DNA of 14,756 nucleotides from Stercoripulliclostridium_A sp964480195 (GCA_964480195.1 CAYZOJ010000039.1:1-14756); one strand, 5' to 3'. Positions 7,128-14,592 are shown, numbered from the stretch's first letter. Notes: generated from the sequence alone by a model not told the origin. Numbers and translations: made by a program.

Positions 7128-7157
7128 AAAAAGCCACGCGGTGCGTGGCTTTTTCTT
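7128..7157 (+). terminator. intrinsic terminator of the metallohydrolase-transporter-deacetylase operon
   Basis: A 12-bp perfect stem (7128-7139 with 7143-7154, loop GGT) begins 14 bases after the deacetylase stop. The right arm ends in a T run that continues as CTTTCT. Confidence 0.9.
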
Positions 7158-7224
7158 TCTACCCCATCTTTTTCGCTACAGCGGTTTTGCGGGCCTCTTA
7201 TCTAATGTCGATTGTACATTCATA

Positions 7225-7253
7225 TTGATTTCCGTTACTATTTTTGTTATAAT
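7225..7253 (+). promoter_or_regulatory. sigma-A promoter with no gene downstream
   Basis: TTGATT (7225-7230), exactly 17 bases, then a perfect TATAAT (7248-7253). No reading frame of any length follows on this strand before 7955, so it may drive a small RNA. Confidence 0.5.
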
Positions 7254-7259
7254 CTAAGT

Positions 7260-7360
7260 ACAAAAGGAAATATCTACCTTTTTGGGCTTGAATTTTACTT
7301 GACTCATAGTTGACTATAATCAAAAAGACGGAAAAAGGTAACTGCATTTCAATGCTTTTT
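7260..7360 (+). ncRNA. possible small structured RNA of about 100 bases
   Basis: Begins where the promoter at 7225-7253 would start transcription. It contains two mutually exclusive pairings: AAAAGG (7262-7267) with CCTTTT (7277-7282), or TACCTTTTT (7275-7283) with AAAAAGGTA (7332-7340). It ends with a small hairpin (7344-7348 with 7351-7355) followed by T5 and more T runs, a weak terminator. One copy of the 23-bp direct repeat lies in the loop of the long pairing. The call is inference from structure alone. Confidence 0.25.
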
Positions 7361-7416
7361 AGAGTTTTTTAGAGTTTTTTTAAACTTTATTTGTTGACTC
7401 GTAGTTGACTATAATC
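7299..7416. repeat. two 23-bp direct repeats 95 bases apart
   Basis: Copies at 7299-7321 and 7394-7416 match at 22 of 23 positions. Each contains TTGACT twice and ends in TATAATC; the core ATAGTTGACTAT in copy 1 is nearly palindromic (TAGTTGACTA in both copies). Spacing from the internal TTGACT to TATAAT is wrong for a promoter, so a binding site for a regulator is more likely. Between the copies lies a T-rich tandem (AGAGTTTTTT twice, 7361-7380). The rest of 7158-7462 shows no gene. Confidence 0.6.
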
Positions 7417-7462
7417 TATCATCGCCCACATAACCACATGTTCCGGATTGCACCGCACTGTG

Positions 7463-7780
7463 TTAATTGTGTTTTCCCGCGCTCTTTGCATTAACGCCAC
7501 CAATACCGACAACGACTTTATCTAAACAGCTCGATAAGCCGACCGCATATCCACAGTGCGGACAAAAATAGTAATCCTTAGGCAGTGTCGCTCCGCATTC
7601 GGGGCAAAGTCTTTCCTCGGTTTCCGTATTTTGCGCGGAAGACGGAACTGTTGTTTGAGTACGATGTTCCCTTTTCCGTTTGTCGACTTCAAAACTATAT
7701 CTCAACGGTTCATCCGTTTGCGCCAAGCAGATTTTATCGTTTTCGCTTTCTTTACAATTTATGTGCTCTTTTGTTTCCAT
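7463..7780 (-). CDS. small zinc-ribbon protein of unknown function
   Basis: About 105 residues. The N-terminal half is polar and low in hydrophobics, probably disordered. Near residues 59-76 lies CPEC-x10-CPHCGY, a classic zinc ribbon with four cysteines, and the tail is glycine-rich and hydrophobic (KVVVGIGGVN). Two ATGs are adjacent; GGAG lies only two bases from the first but five from the second, so I start at the second. No transmembrane segment or enzyme motif is visible. It is divergent from the XRE regulator at 7955, which suggests shared control. Zinc ribbons of this type often sit on membrane or nucleic-acid-binding proteins, but no role can be assigned. Confidence 0.65.
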   Translation of the reverse strand: METKEHINCKESENDKICLAQTDEPLRYSFEVDKRKREHRTQTTVPSSAQNTETEERLCPECGATLPKDYYFCPHCGYAVGLSSCLDKVVVGIGGVNAKSAGKHN

Positions 7781-7819
7781 CATCGCTCCGTCTATAATGC
7801 GGTTTTATTTTCGTTTTTT

Positions 7820-7838
7820 GTTGACGTAGCCTGTCAAC
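7820..7838. promoter_or_regulatory. candidate operator upstream of the zinc-ribbon gene
   Basis: GTTGAC (7820-7825) and GTCAAC (7833-7838) are inverted around seven bases. On the minus strand the right arm overlaps a TTGACA box (7832-7837), a possible -35 element of the zinc-ribbon gene, though no good -10 box follows at 17 bases. Confidence 0.3.
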
Positions 7839-7885
7839 CGATATTTTCAATCATTATAACATCTTTTAGACGTTAAATCAATATC

Positions 7886-7937
7886 AATATCGTCTGTCAG
7901 CAAACGATATTATCGTTCATATGGGTTAAAATATAAT
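7886..7937 (+). promoter_or_regulatory. promoter and palindromic operator of the XRE regulator
   Basis: TATAAT (7932-7937) sits 17 bases before the ATG of the regulator. Upstream are two overlapping inverted repeats: AATATCGT/ACGATATT (7886-7893 with 7904-7911) and AACGAT-ATT-ATCGTT (7903-7917). The second covers the place of the -35 box, as expected for autorepression. No consensus -35 box is visible. Confidence 0.4.
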
Positions 7938-7954
7938 AAAGGCAGTGTACAGAG

Positions 7955-8263
7955 ATGACCGAACAAGAATTTGCTTTGCGACTCGCAAGGCTCAGAGAAG
8001 AAAAGGGCGTGTCCGCCCGCGAAATGAGTTTATCCATGGGACAGAACCCGGGATATATCAATAACATAGAAAGCGGTAGATCCAAACCGTCGCTTTCGGG
8101 TATCTTGTATATTTGCGGTTATCTCGGGATTTCGCCCAAGGACTTTTTCGACGCCGAAATAAAAAGCCCGTCTAAGGTTACGGAGCTTACGTCAGTTGCA
8201 AAAGACCTCGACGACGAGCAACTCGACATCCTCATTACGATAGCCAAAAGCCTAAGAAAGTAA
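7955..8263 (+). CDS. XRE-family HTH transcriptional regulator
   Basis: A 102-residue DNA-binding protein. Residues about 7-63 are the Cro/C1-type five-helix domain: LRLARLREEKGVSAREMS, then the recognition segment GQNPGYINNIESGRSKPS, then ILYICGYLGISPKDFF. The tail (DLDDEQLDILITIAKSL) is a short amphipathic helix seen in stand-alone XRE regulators and probably serves dimerisation. The ribosome-binding site is weak (ACAGAG close to the ATG). The palindrome at 7903-7917 is its likely site. It is divergent from the zinc-ribbon gene and is followed at once by a terminator, so it is monocistronic. Confidence 0.9.
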   Translation: MTEQEFALRLARLREEKGVSAREMSLSMGQNPGYINNIESGRSKPSLSGILYICGYLGISPKDFFDAEIKSPSKVTELTSVAKDLDDEQLDILITIAKSLRK

Positions 8264-8271
8264 CACCAAAC

Positions 8272-8300
8272 GAGAGCGGATATCCGCTCTCTTCTTTTAT
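8272..8300 (+). terminator. terminator of the XRE regulator gene
   Basis: A perfect 20-base palindrome (8272-8291, GAGAGCGGAT and its complement) starts eight bases after the stop and runs into TTCTTTTATT. Confidence 0.8.
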
Positions 8301-8431
8301 TCCCCTATTTACCATACATAGGCAACTCTCATCGAATAATTTTGCGTATTTACACAGTTTTTATTTATGCAACGGATTGCGTGGCTACGTTGCGACAAGC
8401 AAATATGCCAATCGCTCAAGCGTTTATCGAA

Positions 8432-8471
8432 GATAAAATTAAAGAGAGCAAGTAAAAAACTTGCTCTCTTT
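8432..8471 (-). terminator. terminator of the large repeat-protein gene
   Basis: A 12-bp perfect stem (8441-8452 with 8460-8471) with a seven-base A-rich loop lies 54 bases after the stop of the leftward gene. Reading leftward it runs into TTTAATTTT. It could also work weakly in the other direction. Confidence 0.75.
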
Positions 8472-8524
8472 GGTCATTTATTCTAACCGTGTAGCCTGTT
8501 AAAACTCGGCACACACGATCAGGT

Positions 8525-11500
8525 TTACTCTGCATCGGCATAATTAATGCTATACACACCCGCTTTGTAGTCCCAATTTTCCGACTTGGTAACGGCGTTC
8601 CATTGCGCCTCGCTTCCGCCGTAATTGATTGTTACAAGTGCGGTGCAATTCCTAAATGCGCCTATTCCGATACTCTTAACGCTCGCCGGGATTGTTACAC
8701 TCTCTAAGTTTTCGCAACCGCGGAAAGCATAGTTTCCGATGCTCGTAACGTTATCACCGATCGTTACGCTCTTTAAGTTCGTGCAATTATAGAACGCGTA
8801 GCTTCCGATAGCCGTTACGGCATGTTCTCCGTTAACGCCGTCGTTAAACGTTTCGGGGATAACGAGATTGAGTTCAAACTCTTCGTCGTATTCTCCGACC
8901 ACCCTATTGACGGTGTATGTTTCGGTCTTAGCGTTATAATCATAAATTATTCCGATGTACGCATGTTTACATTCGCATTCATAATTTACGAATTCGTGAT
9001 CGTGTTCTTCCGCATGCACTCCGCAACAAGAGTATACCTTCCAATGCTTGTCGTTGTCATGCTTCCATTCGCTCAATGTTCCTTCGTGTTTGGAAGGATC
9101 TTTCGCTATCGTAAGGTCGGATATTTCGTTGCCGTTTACATCTAAATCTTTTCTGCAAACAGTGCAGTGATAATGACCTAAGGCACCGTCCGAAACGCAG
9201 GTCGAGGGGATTTCTTGAATCCACTCTCCGTAAGTATGTCCGAAGGCAGATATCACTAAGTCTGTTAACTCGTTTTTATCTGCATCGAAGCATTTCCCGC
9301 ACATCGAGCATTTGTAATGTCCTTTGACGCCGTTTGACGTACAGGTAGCAGGAATTTCAGCGTTCCATTTCATATTGTCCGGACAAGCGCTTGAAGCCTG
9401 ACCGCATATATCGCACTTATGGTCTTTATTTGCGTCCGCGCAAATCGTATGTACGCTTGCATATCCGTTTTCGACCTCATAATAAATGCCTCTTATCTCA
9501 ACGACGACAGTACCTTTCATCGCACCGTCTTCGCCGAAAGAGTACCCGTCGCGTGTGGCGTTTACCAACATGTTGCCGTCGTCTCCGAAACAGTAAATAC
9601 GATTACCGATTTCAATATAATAATTGACCTGAATACTGTTATTTATAACGTAGTAAGTCTTGCCGATATTGTCGGTAACTTTTGCCGTCAACGCTTCACT
9701 GCTCTTTACGCCGTCTTCACCGTAATAAGAAATGTTCCATCCTATGCGGATATATACATCAATCTGAATCTCGTTGTCGATAACGTAGTACGTTTTTTCT
9801 TTACTGTCGGTTACTTCTCTGTTCGTGAGAGGCGCGCTACTCTTTACTCCGTCTTCACCATAATAGTAAATCTTATTGTCTATACGAATATTTACGTTCT
9901 TTTGAACTTCGTTGTTAATGACATAGTACGTATTGCCCCTATTGTCGGTAACTTCTTTATTCGTGAGCGCACTACTGCTCTTGACGCCGTTTGTGCCGTA
10001 ATAGTAAACCTTGTCGTCTATACGAATATTTACGTTCTTTTGCACTTCGTTGTTAATGACATAGTACGTTTTACCCTTGTTGTCGGTAACTTCTCTATTT
10101 GTAAGCGCACCGTTGCTCTTGACACCGTTTGTGCCGTAATGGTAAACTCTGTTGTCTATGCGGATAAATACATCCTTTTGTATTTCGTTATTTATAACGT
10201 AATACGTATCGCCCTTGTTGTCTGTTACCTCTTTGTTTGTAAGCGCACCGCTACTCTTAACGCCGTCTTCGCCATAGTAATAAACCTTGTTACCTATACG
10301 TATATTTACGTCCTTTTGAACCTTATTATCAATGACATAATACGTCTTACCTTTATTGTCGGTAACTTCTTTATTTGTGAGCGCACCACCGCTCTTAACG
10401 CCGTTTGCACCGTAATAGTAAATCTTCTCGTCTATACGAATATGAACATTCTTTTGAATTTCATTGTTAATAACATAGTACGTGTCGCCCTTGTTATCGG
10501 TAACTTCTCTATTAGTAATCGCGCTACTGCTCTTGACGCCGTTTATGCCATAATAGTAAATCTTGTTATCTATACGAATATTGACGTTCTTTTGAACTTC
10601 GTTGTTAACAACATAATATGTATCGCCCTTATTATCAGTAACTTCTTTATTCGTAAGAGCACCGCTACTCTTGACACCGTTTGTACCGAAATAATATATC
10701 TTATTTCCGATACGGATATAAACGAGAGTTTGTATCTTATTGTCGATGACATAGTACGTATTGTTTTCAAACGTCCATTCGCCATCGCCGATAGACAATC
10801 TTACACCGTCTTCAAACCTACAAGCGTCTTTTCCGCTTATCGCGTAACCCGTATAAGGACGATGAATGATATCTTTACAATTTGCACAAACGCGATCCCA
10901 TGTTGCGGTTGCACAATTATCCGCAACGGCCACAACTTCCTCTCCGTAATTGTGTCCGATGGCGGAAACGGTTTCCGTTTTAAGTGTCTCACTGCAAACC
11001 GAACATATCTGATGCTTTTTGCCGGGCTCGGTACAAGTGGGGGCAACATCTTCAATCCACTTTCCGCTCTTATGTCCGGTCGCGACAACGACGGTAATGT
11101 CCTTCTTTTCGTTACAACGTACGCAATGATGCGATTTAGAGCCGACTTCGGTACATGTCGGTTCTAAATCAATCGTCCAAACCGTAGCATAAGAGTGATT
11201 AAGTGCCGATATATCACGCGTGTCACTCACCTGACCGCATCTGGAACATCTGAGTTCTTCGTTACCGCTTTCCGTACACGTTGCCGAAACCTTCACAACC
11301 CAAGTTTCGTTATGTCCGAGAGCTTCTATCGTTTCTTCGTCGAGAACCTCATGGCACGTCGAACATTCTTTATGCTTATGCCCGTCTGCAGTACATGTCG
11401 CCACGGCATCGACCTTCCAGTTGCCTTCCGTATGTCCCGTCGCCGGAAGAGTTTCCGTCCCTATTGTGAGATGACATTTTTCACACGCATAATGTCCGCT

Positions 11501-12064
11501 ACCGTCTGCCGTACAGGTCGCTTTTTTGTCTACCACAAATATTGTTTCTCCGTGACCCGTAGCGCTGATTTTACTCGTTTTGACAACGGATCCGCATTCT
11601 TTACATTCTCTATGCCTACTGCCTTCTTCTGTACAGGTTGGCTCGATATCGGTTATCCATTTGCCTAAATCGTGCTCGACAACCGGAATGGTAACGGTTT
11701 TTCCGTGATCGAGTCCGCAACGATTGCAAACCAAGCGTCCGACGCCTTCCGTGGTGCAGGTTGGTTCGATTATAGCTTCCGTATCGTTTCGATGTCCGAG
11801 TGCCGGAAGAATTTTTTTACCGATAGCGCCACAAATCATACATGCACGCGTTTTTTCACCGTTTTCCGTACACGTCGCAGGAATCTCCGGCGCCCACTTT
11901 CCCCAGCTATGCTCGCATCCGTCTATTCCGCCATAAATTATATCGGAATCCTCCGTATCCTCACCGTAATCGGGCTCTTCAGCGTTTACCACACAAGAAC
12001 AAAGCCCGAACACAAGCAGAGCACAAGCTACTAACGCCAATAAAATCAAAACTCTTCTTTTCAT
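8525..12064 (-). CDS. large secreted repeat lipoprotein with BspA-like leucine-rich repeats
   Basis: A 1179-residue surface or secreted protein. Residues 1-24 are a signal peptide (KRR, hydrophobic core, then LCSC); Cys24 could be the lipidated residue, though the lipobox is not canonical. Residues 50-407 hold nine repeats of about 40 residues with the pattern TCTxxG...CxxC...GH, the last degenerate. Residues 436-848 hold eight full 46- or 45-residue repeats plus a worn ninth (TYYV...IRI...YYYG.nGVKSS.ALTN), similar in style to glucan- or cell-wall-binding repeats. Residues 872-1042 are a second Cys/His-rich block, and 1081-1160 carry about three LRR_5 units (SYAFYNC..LKSVTI). There is no LPXTG anchor or catalytic motif. 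GGAGG lies six bases before the ATG. Likely adhesion, glycan binding or metal binding; specific role unknown. Confidence 0.88.
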   Translation of the reverse strand: MKRRVLILLALVACALLVFGLCSCVVNAEEPDYGEDTEDSDIIYGGIDGCEHSWGKWAPEIPATCTENGEKTRACMICGAIGKKILPALGHRNDTEAIIEPTCTTEGVGRLVCNRCGLDHGKTVTIPVVEHDLGKWITDIEPTCTEEGSRHRECKECGSVVKTSKISATGHGETIFVVDKKATCTADGSGHYACEKCHLTIGTETLPATGHTEGNWKVDAVATCTADGHKHKECSTCHEVLDEETIEALGHNETWVVKVSATCTESGNEELRCSRCGQVSDTRDISALNHSYATVWTIDLEPTCTEVGSKSHHCVRCNEKKDITVVVATGHKSGKWIEDVAPTCTEPGKKHQICSVCSETLKTETVSAIGHNYGEEVVAVADNCATATWDRVCANCKDIIHRPYTGYAISGKDACRFEDGVRLSIGDGEWTFENNTYYVIDNKIQTLVYIRIGNKIYYFGTNGVKSSGALTNKEVTDNKGDTYYVVNNEVQKNVNIRIDNKIYYYGINGVKSSSAITNREVTDNKGDTYYVINNEIQKNVHIRIDEKIYYYGANGVKSGGALTNKEVTDNKGKTYYVIDNKVQKDVNIRIGNKVYYYGEDGVKSSGALTNKEVTDNKGDTYYVINNEIQKDVFIRIDNRVYHYGTNGVKSNGALTNREVTDNKGKTYYVINNEVQKNVNIRIDDKVYYYGTNGVKSSSALTNKEVTDNRGNTYYVINNEVQKNVNIRIDNKIYYYGEDGVKSSAPLTNREVTDSKEKTYYVIDNEIQIDVYIRIGWNISYYGEDGVKSSEALTAKVTDNIGKTYYVINNSIQVNYYIEIGNRIYCFGDDGNMLVNATRDGYSFGEDGAMKGTVVVEIRGIYYEVENGYASVHTICADANKDHKCDICGQASSACPDNMKWNAEIPATCTSNGVKGHYKCSMCGKCFDADKNELTDLVISAFGHTYGEWIQEIPSTCVSDGALGHYHCTVCRKDLDVNGNEISDLTIAKDPSKHEGTLSEWKHDNDKHWKVYSCCGVHAEEHDHEFVNYECECKHAYIGIIYDYNAKTETYTVNRVVGEYDEEFELNLVIPETFNDGVNGEHAVTAIGSYAFYNCTNLKSVTIGDNVTSIGNYAFRGCENLESVTIPASVKSIGIGAFRNCTALVTINYGGSEAQWNAVTKSENWDYKAGVYSINYADAE
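9659..10759 (-). repeat. eight 138-bp coding repeats
   Basis: Eight units of 46 codons (the eighth has 45) starting at 10759 and running leftward; unit starts carry the recurring complement of ACGTACTATGT. Neighbouring units are strongly alike at DNA level, so the array probably expanded by unequal recombination and may vary in copy number. A degenerate ninth unit continues to about 9521. Confidence 0.85.
10844..11917 (-). repeat. nine Cys/His coding repeats of about 120 bp
   Basis: Each unit encodes three cysteines and a histidine in the order C-x9/11-C-x2-C-x11/13-[GEN]H, except the last unit, which has lost the GH. Unlike the 46-codon repeats downstream, sequence between the conserved residues has diverged, so this array is older. 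Three Cys plus one His per unit could bind Zn or form disulfides after export. Confidence 0.75.
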
Positions 12065-12098
12065 ATCCGCCTCCGTTTGAGAGATCTATACATCATTG

Positions 12099-12127
12099 AT
12101 TTTATTCTAATTTTCTTAGAATGTCAA
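12099..12127 (-). promoter_or_regulatory. promoter of the large repeat lipoprotein
   Basis: On the minus strand a perfect TTGACA (12122-12127), 17 bases, then TAAAAT (12099-12104). The spacer is almost entirely the palindrome described in the next entry, so repression by the divergent XRE protein is likely. Confidence 0.7.
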
Positions 12128-12153
12128 TACTTAACTTCTATATTTATTAGAAT
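12104..12153. promoter_or_regulatory. paired palindromic operators between lipoprotein and XRE genes
   Basis: Site 1: ATTCTAA (12104-12110), TTTTC, TTAGAAT (12116-12122), a perfect 7-bp inverted repeat lying between the -10 and -35 boxes of the lipoprotein promoter. Site 2: TTCTA (12136-12140) and TAGAA (12148-12152), with a full TTAGAAT half at 12147-12153 next to the XRE start. The shared half-site suggests one regulator controls both genes. Confidence 0.5.
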
Positions 12154-12159
12154 AAATCT

Positions 12160-12360
12160 ATGTATGGCGAAAGAATCCGTGAATTACGGCTTGGAAACAA
12201 CTTAACACAAAAAGAATTAGCCCAAAAATTAGGCGTCGATTTTCGTTCGGTCAGTTTTTGGGAAACCGAACGTTATGAACCGAATATCTCACAAATAATC
12301 AAACTTTGTGCCTTGTTTGACGTAACGGCAGACTATCTCCTCGGCATCGCGGATTTTTAA
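12160..12360 (+). CDS. small XRE-family HTH regulator
   Basis: A 66-residue protein that is essentially a bare Cro/C1-type helix-turn-helix domain: GERIRELRLGNNLTQKELAQKLGV (helices 1-2), DFRSVSFWETERYEPN (recognition helix and turn), then IIKLCALFDVTADYLLGIADF, the usual ending of short XRE proteins. The start is fixed by family pattern, yet no ribosome-binding site precedes the ATG. TAGAAT (12148-12153) lies seven bases upstream, so the mRNA may be leaderless. It is divergent from the large lipoprotein, and the palindromic TTAGAAT sites between them make it the probable repressor of that gene and of itself. Confidence 0.9.
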   Translation: MYGERIRELRLGNNLTQKELAQKLGVDFRSVSFWETERYEPNISQIIKLCALFDVTADYLLGIADF

Positions 12361-12508
12361 TAACGCGTCGCTTCGAACATAATAAGAATGCCCATTTCAA
12401 ATTAACGGTTGCTCTGCTATGGGCTTCCTTATGTCTTGTTTCGGGTACCCATTTTTGAGCTTTTCAAACCGATAAATCTCAAGTGTAGATTGCCTTTAAC
12501 TTATTCAT

Positions 12509-12549
12509 ACAGAAAAAAATGCTCTGACTCAATTGCGTCAGAGCATTTT
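12509..12549 (-). terminator. terminator of the greA-lysS operon
   Basis: A 13-bp perfect stem (12516-12528 with 12537-12549) with an eight-base loop begins 21 bases after the lysS stop. Reading leftward it ends in a run of T. The remaining 12361-12508 shows no gene. Confidence 0.88.
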
Positions 12550-12569
12550 CGGATTTAATTTAGGATATT

Positions 12570-14066
12570 TTATTTTACGGGTTTCATTGTCGGGAACAGG
12601 AGTACGTCGCGTATCGACGCAGAGTCGGTAAAGAGCATAATCATTCTGTCTATGCCTATTCCGAGTCCGCCCGTCGGAGGCAAACCGTATTCGAGTGCGG
12701 TAACGTAGTCGGTATCCATCATTTGAGCTTCGTCGTCGCCCTTTTCACGCTTGCGAACCTGATCTTCAAAACGTCCGCGTTGGTCGATAGGATCGTTAAG
12801 CTCGCTGAACGCGTTACCCATTTCGAATCCGTTCATAAAGAACTCGAAACGTTCGGTAAGTCTGGGATCCGATTTCTTGCGTTTTGCAAGCGGGCTGACT
12901 TCAACGGGATAATCGAGTACGAACGTAGGCTGTATGAGAGAGCCTTCCACAAGCTCGTCGAACGCGGCATAAAGCGCGGTACCCCAGCTTGCGTCGGCGT
13001 CGACGTCGACACCGCGTTTTTTGAGTTCTGCGATATTGGAAGCAAGGTCGCCCGACTCAAAATCGAGTCCGGTTTCTTCTCTTACGACGTCAATCATAGT
13101 TACTTTGCGCCAATCTCCGCCGAGTTCTATTACCGAACCTTGATAATTAAGCGTCGTGGTGCCGAGAACGGTTTCCGCACAATACTTATAAAGGCTTTCG
13201 GTGAGTTCCATCATACCGTGGTAATCGGTATAAGCCTCGTAAAGCTCCATGGTGGTAAATTCGGGGTTATGACGAGTATCCATGCCTTCGTTGCGGAAGA
13301 GTCTTCCCATCTCATAAACCTTAAGGAAACCGCCTACTATAAGTCTTTTAAGATAGAGTTCCGGCGCGATACGGAGATACATATCCATATCGAGGGTATT
13401 GTGATGAGTTACGAACGGTCTGGCGTTCGCGCCACCCATTATCGTATTGAGGATAGGCGTTTCGACCTCGATGAATCCGCGTTCGTTTAAGAACGTACGA
13501 ATAGCGGTAACTATACGGGAGCGTTTTACGAATGTATCTTTGACCTCGGGATTTACGATGAGGTCTACATAGCGTTGACGATAACGGAGATCCTGGTCTT
13601 TAAGTCCGTGATACTTTTCGGGAAGAGGTAAAAGCGACTTCGCAAGCAAGGTATAATCGCTTGCTTTTACGCTTATTTCGCCCTTATGCGTGGTGAATAC
13701 TTCGCCCTCTACGCCGATAATGTCGCCGATATCGAGTTTTTTGAAAGAGTCGTATTTACCCTCGGGAAGAGCGTCTATGCGGAAATATATCTGTATGAGC
13801 GCGGTACCGTCCTGTATATGGCAAAAACTCGCTTTGCCCATAACTCTCTTGGACATAAGACGTCCGGCAAGCGACACTTTTTTAGCGTCGTACTCGCCGT
13901 AATTACCGAAAATCTCTTCGGCGGTTGCGGTAACGTCGTATTTGACCTCGGTAAACGGGTCTTTATCCGCGGATTTGAGGTCTTGGAGCTTATCTCTGCG
14001 AACCTTGATTATTTCGTTGATATCTTGTTCTTCGGTTACGGGTACGTTGTTGACTGTATTATCCAT
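12570..14066 (-). CDS. lysS: lysyl-tRNA synthetase, class II
   Basis: Charges tRNA-Lys with lysine in the cytosol; essential for translation. The 498 residues match the usual length. After a short helical start there is an OB-fold anticodon-binding domain (about 60-155, with LAGRLMSKRVMGKASFCHIQD), then the class II catalytic core: motif 1 in FLNERGFIEVETPILN, GGANARPFVTHHN, motif 2 in MGRLFRNEGMDTRHNPEFT, and motif 3 in GLGIGIDRMIML, ending with the family signature RDVLLFPTMKP. It starts two bases after the greA stop, with AGGAAAA inside the end of greA as ribosome-binding site, and shares the greA promoter. No T-box leader is visible before the operon. Confidence 0.97.
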   Translation of the reverse strand: MDNTVNNVPVTEEQDINEIIKVRRDKLQDLKSADKDPFTEVKYDVTATAEEIFGNYGEYDAKKVSLAGRLMSKRVMGKASFCHIQDGTALIQIYFRIDALPEGKYDSFKKLDIGDIIGVEGEVFTTHKGEISVKASDYTLLAKSLLPLPEKYHGLKDQDLRYRQRYVDLIVNPEVKDTFVKRSRIVTAIRTFLNERGFIEVETPILNTIMGGANARPFVTHHNTLDMDMYLRIAPELYLKRLIVGGFLKVYEMGRLFRNEGMDTRHNPEFTTMELYEAYTDYHGMMELTESLYKYCAETVLGTTTLNYQGSVIELGGDWRKVTMIDVVREETGLDFESGDLASNIAELKKRGVDVDADASWGTALYAAFDELVEGSLIQPTFVLDYPVEVSPLAKRKKSDPRLTERFEFFMNGFEMGNAFSELNDPIDQRGRFEDQVRKREKGDDEAQMMDTDYVTALEYGLPPTGGLGIGIDRMIMLFTDSASIRDVLLFPTMKPVK

Positions 14067-14068
14067 TA

Positions 14069-14551
14069 TTATTTTCCTATCGCAAGTATTTTGAGGGTAA
14101 CGGGTCTACCACCGGGAACCTTAAAAGTAACTTCGTCGCCCTTTTTGTGTCCCATAAGAGCACTGCCGAGAGGGCTTTCGTCGCTAATCTTGTTGTTGGC
14201 GGTATCTACTTCTATTTTATTGAGAATTTGATACGTTTCCGCGTCTTCTTCGTCGTCGCCGTCGTAAAGGACCTTGACGGTATTGCCTATAGAAACGGTC
14301 TTTGTACTTAAAAGGCTGACGTCTATCGGATAAGCGCTTGAAAGTATCGTTTCGATTTTGTATATGTCGATTTCGAGCTTTTCTTGTGCGTCTTTAGCCG
14401 CGGTATACTCGGCGTTCTCGGAAAGATCTCCGAATTCTTTGGCGGTTTTAAGCGCGAGAGCGACTTCCGCTTTGCCGGTCGTCTGAAGGTACTTCAAACG
14501 TTCGTTAAGCTCGTCGAATTTTTTTTGAGTGAGCGGAATATTTTTTTCCAT
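14069..14551 (-). CDS. greA: transcription elongation factor GreA
   Basis: Rescues backtracked RNA polymerase by stimulating cleavage of the nascent transcript. The 160 residues comprise an N-terminal coiled coil (1-75) whose tip carries the conserved acidic segment GDLSENAEYTAAK, and a C-terminal FKBP-like domain with the family endings SPLGSALMGHKKGDEV and PGGRPVTLKILAI. A longer frame begins ten codons upstream, but GGAGGT lies six bases before the ATG at 14551, which also matches the usual GreA N-terminus (MEKNIPLTQ). It is first in a two-gene operon with lysS, an order common in Firmicutes. Confidence 0.96.
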   Translation of the reverse strand: MEKNIPLTQKKFDELNERLKYLQTTGKAEVALALKTAKEFGDLSENAEYTAAKDAQEKLEIDIYKIETILSSAYPIDVSLLSTKTVSIGNTVKVLYDGDDEEDAETYQILNKIEVDTANNKISDESPLGSALMGHKKGDEVTFKVPGGRPVTLKILAIGK

Positions 14552-14592
14552 GTTTACCTCCGTATTTCCCAATAGGGGCATAATGTTGAATA

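Noticed and set aside
7299..7321. Promoter made of TTGACT and TATAAT
   Set aside because: The two boxes are 10 bases apart (or directly adjacent for the inner TTGACT), not the roughly 17 needed; treated as a repeat instead.
9419..11167. 582-codon open frame on the plus strand opposite the repeat lipoprotein
   Set aside because: It is the mirror of the 46-codon repeats: codon choice there avoids stops on the other strand and the periodicity is inherited. It has no ribosome-binding site and no family pattern, and the minus-strand product has a signal peptide, known repeat types and GGAGG.
12723..13490. 255-codon plus-strand frame inside lysS
   Set aside because: It lies wholly within the well-supported lysS gene and has no start signal or recognisable motif.
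14552..14581. Ten extra N-terminal residues for GreA
   Set aside because: The strong GGAGGT site lies inside this stretch and points to the ATG at 14551, which also fits the usual protein start.
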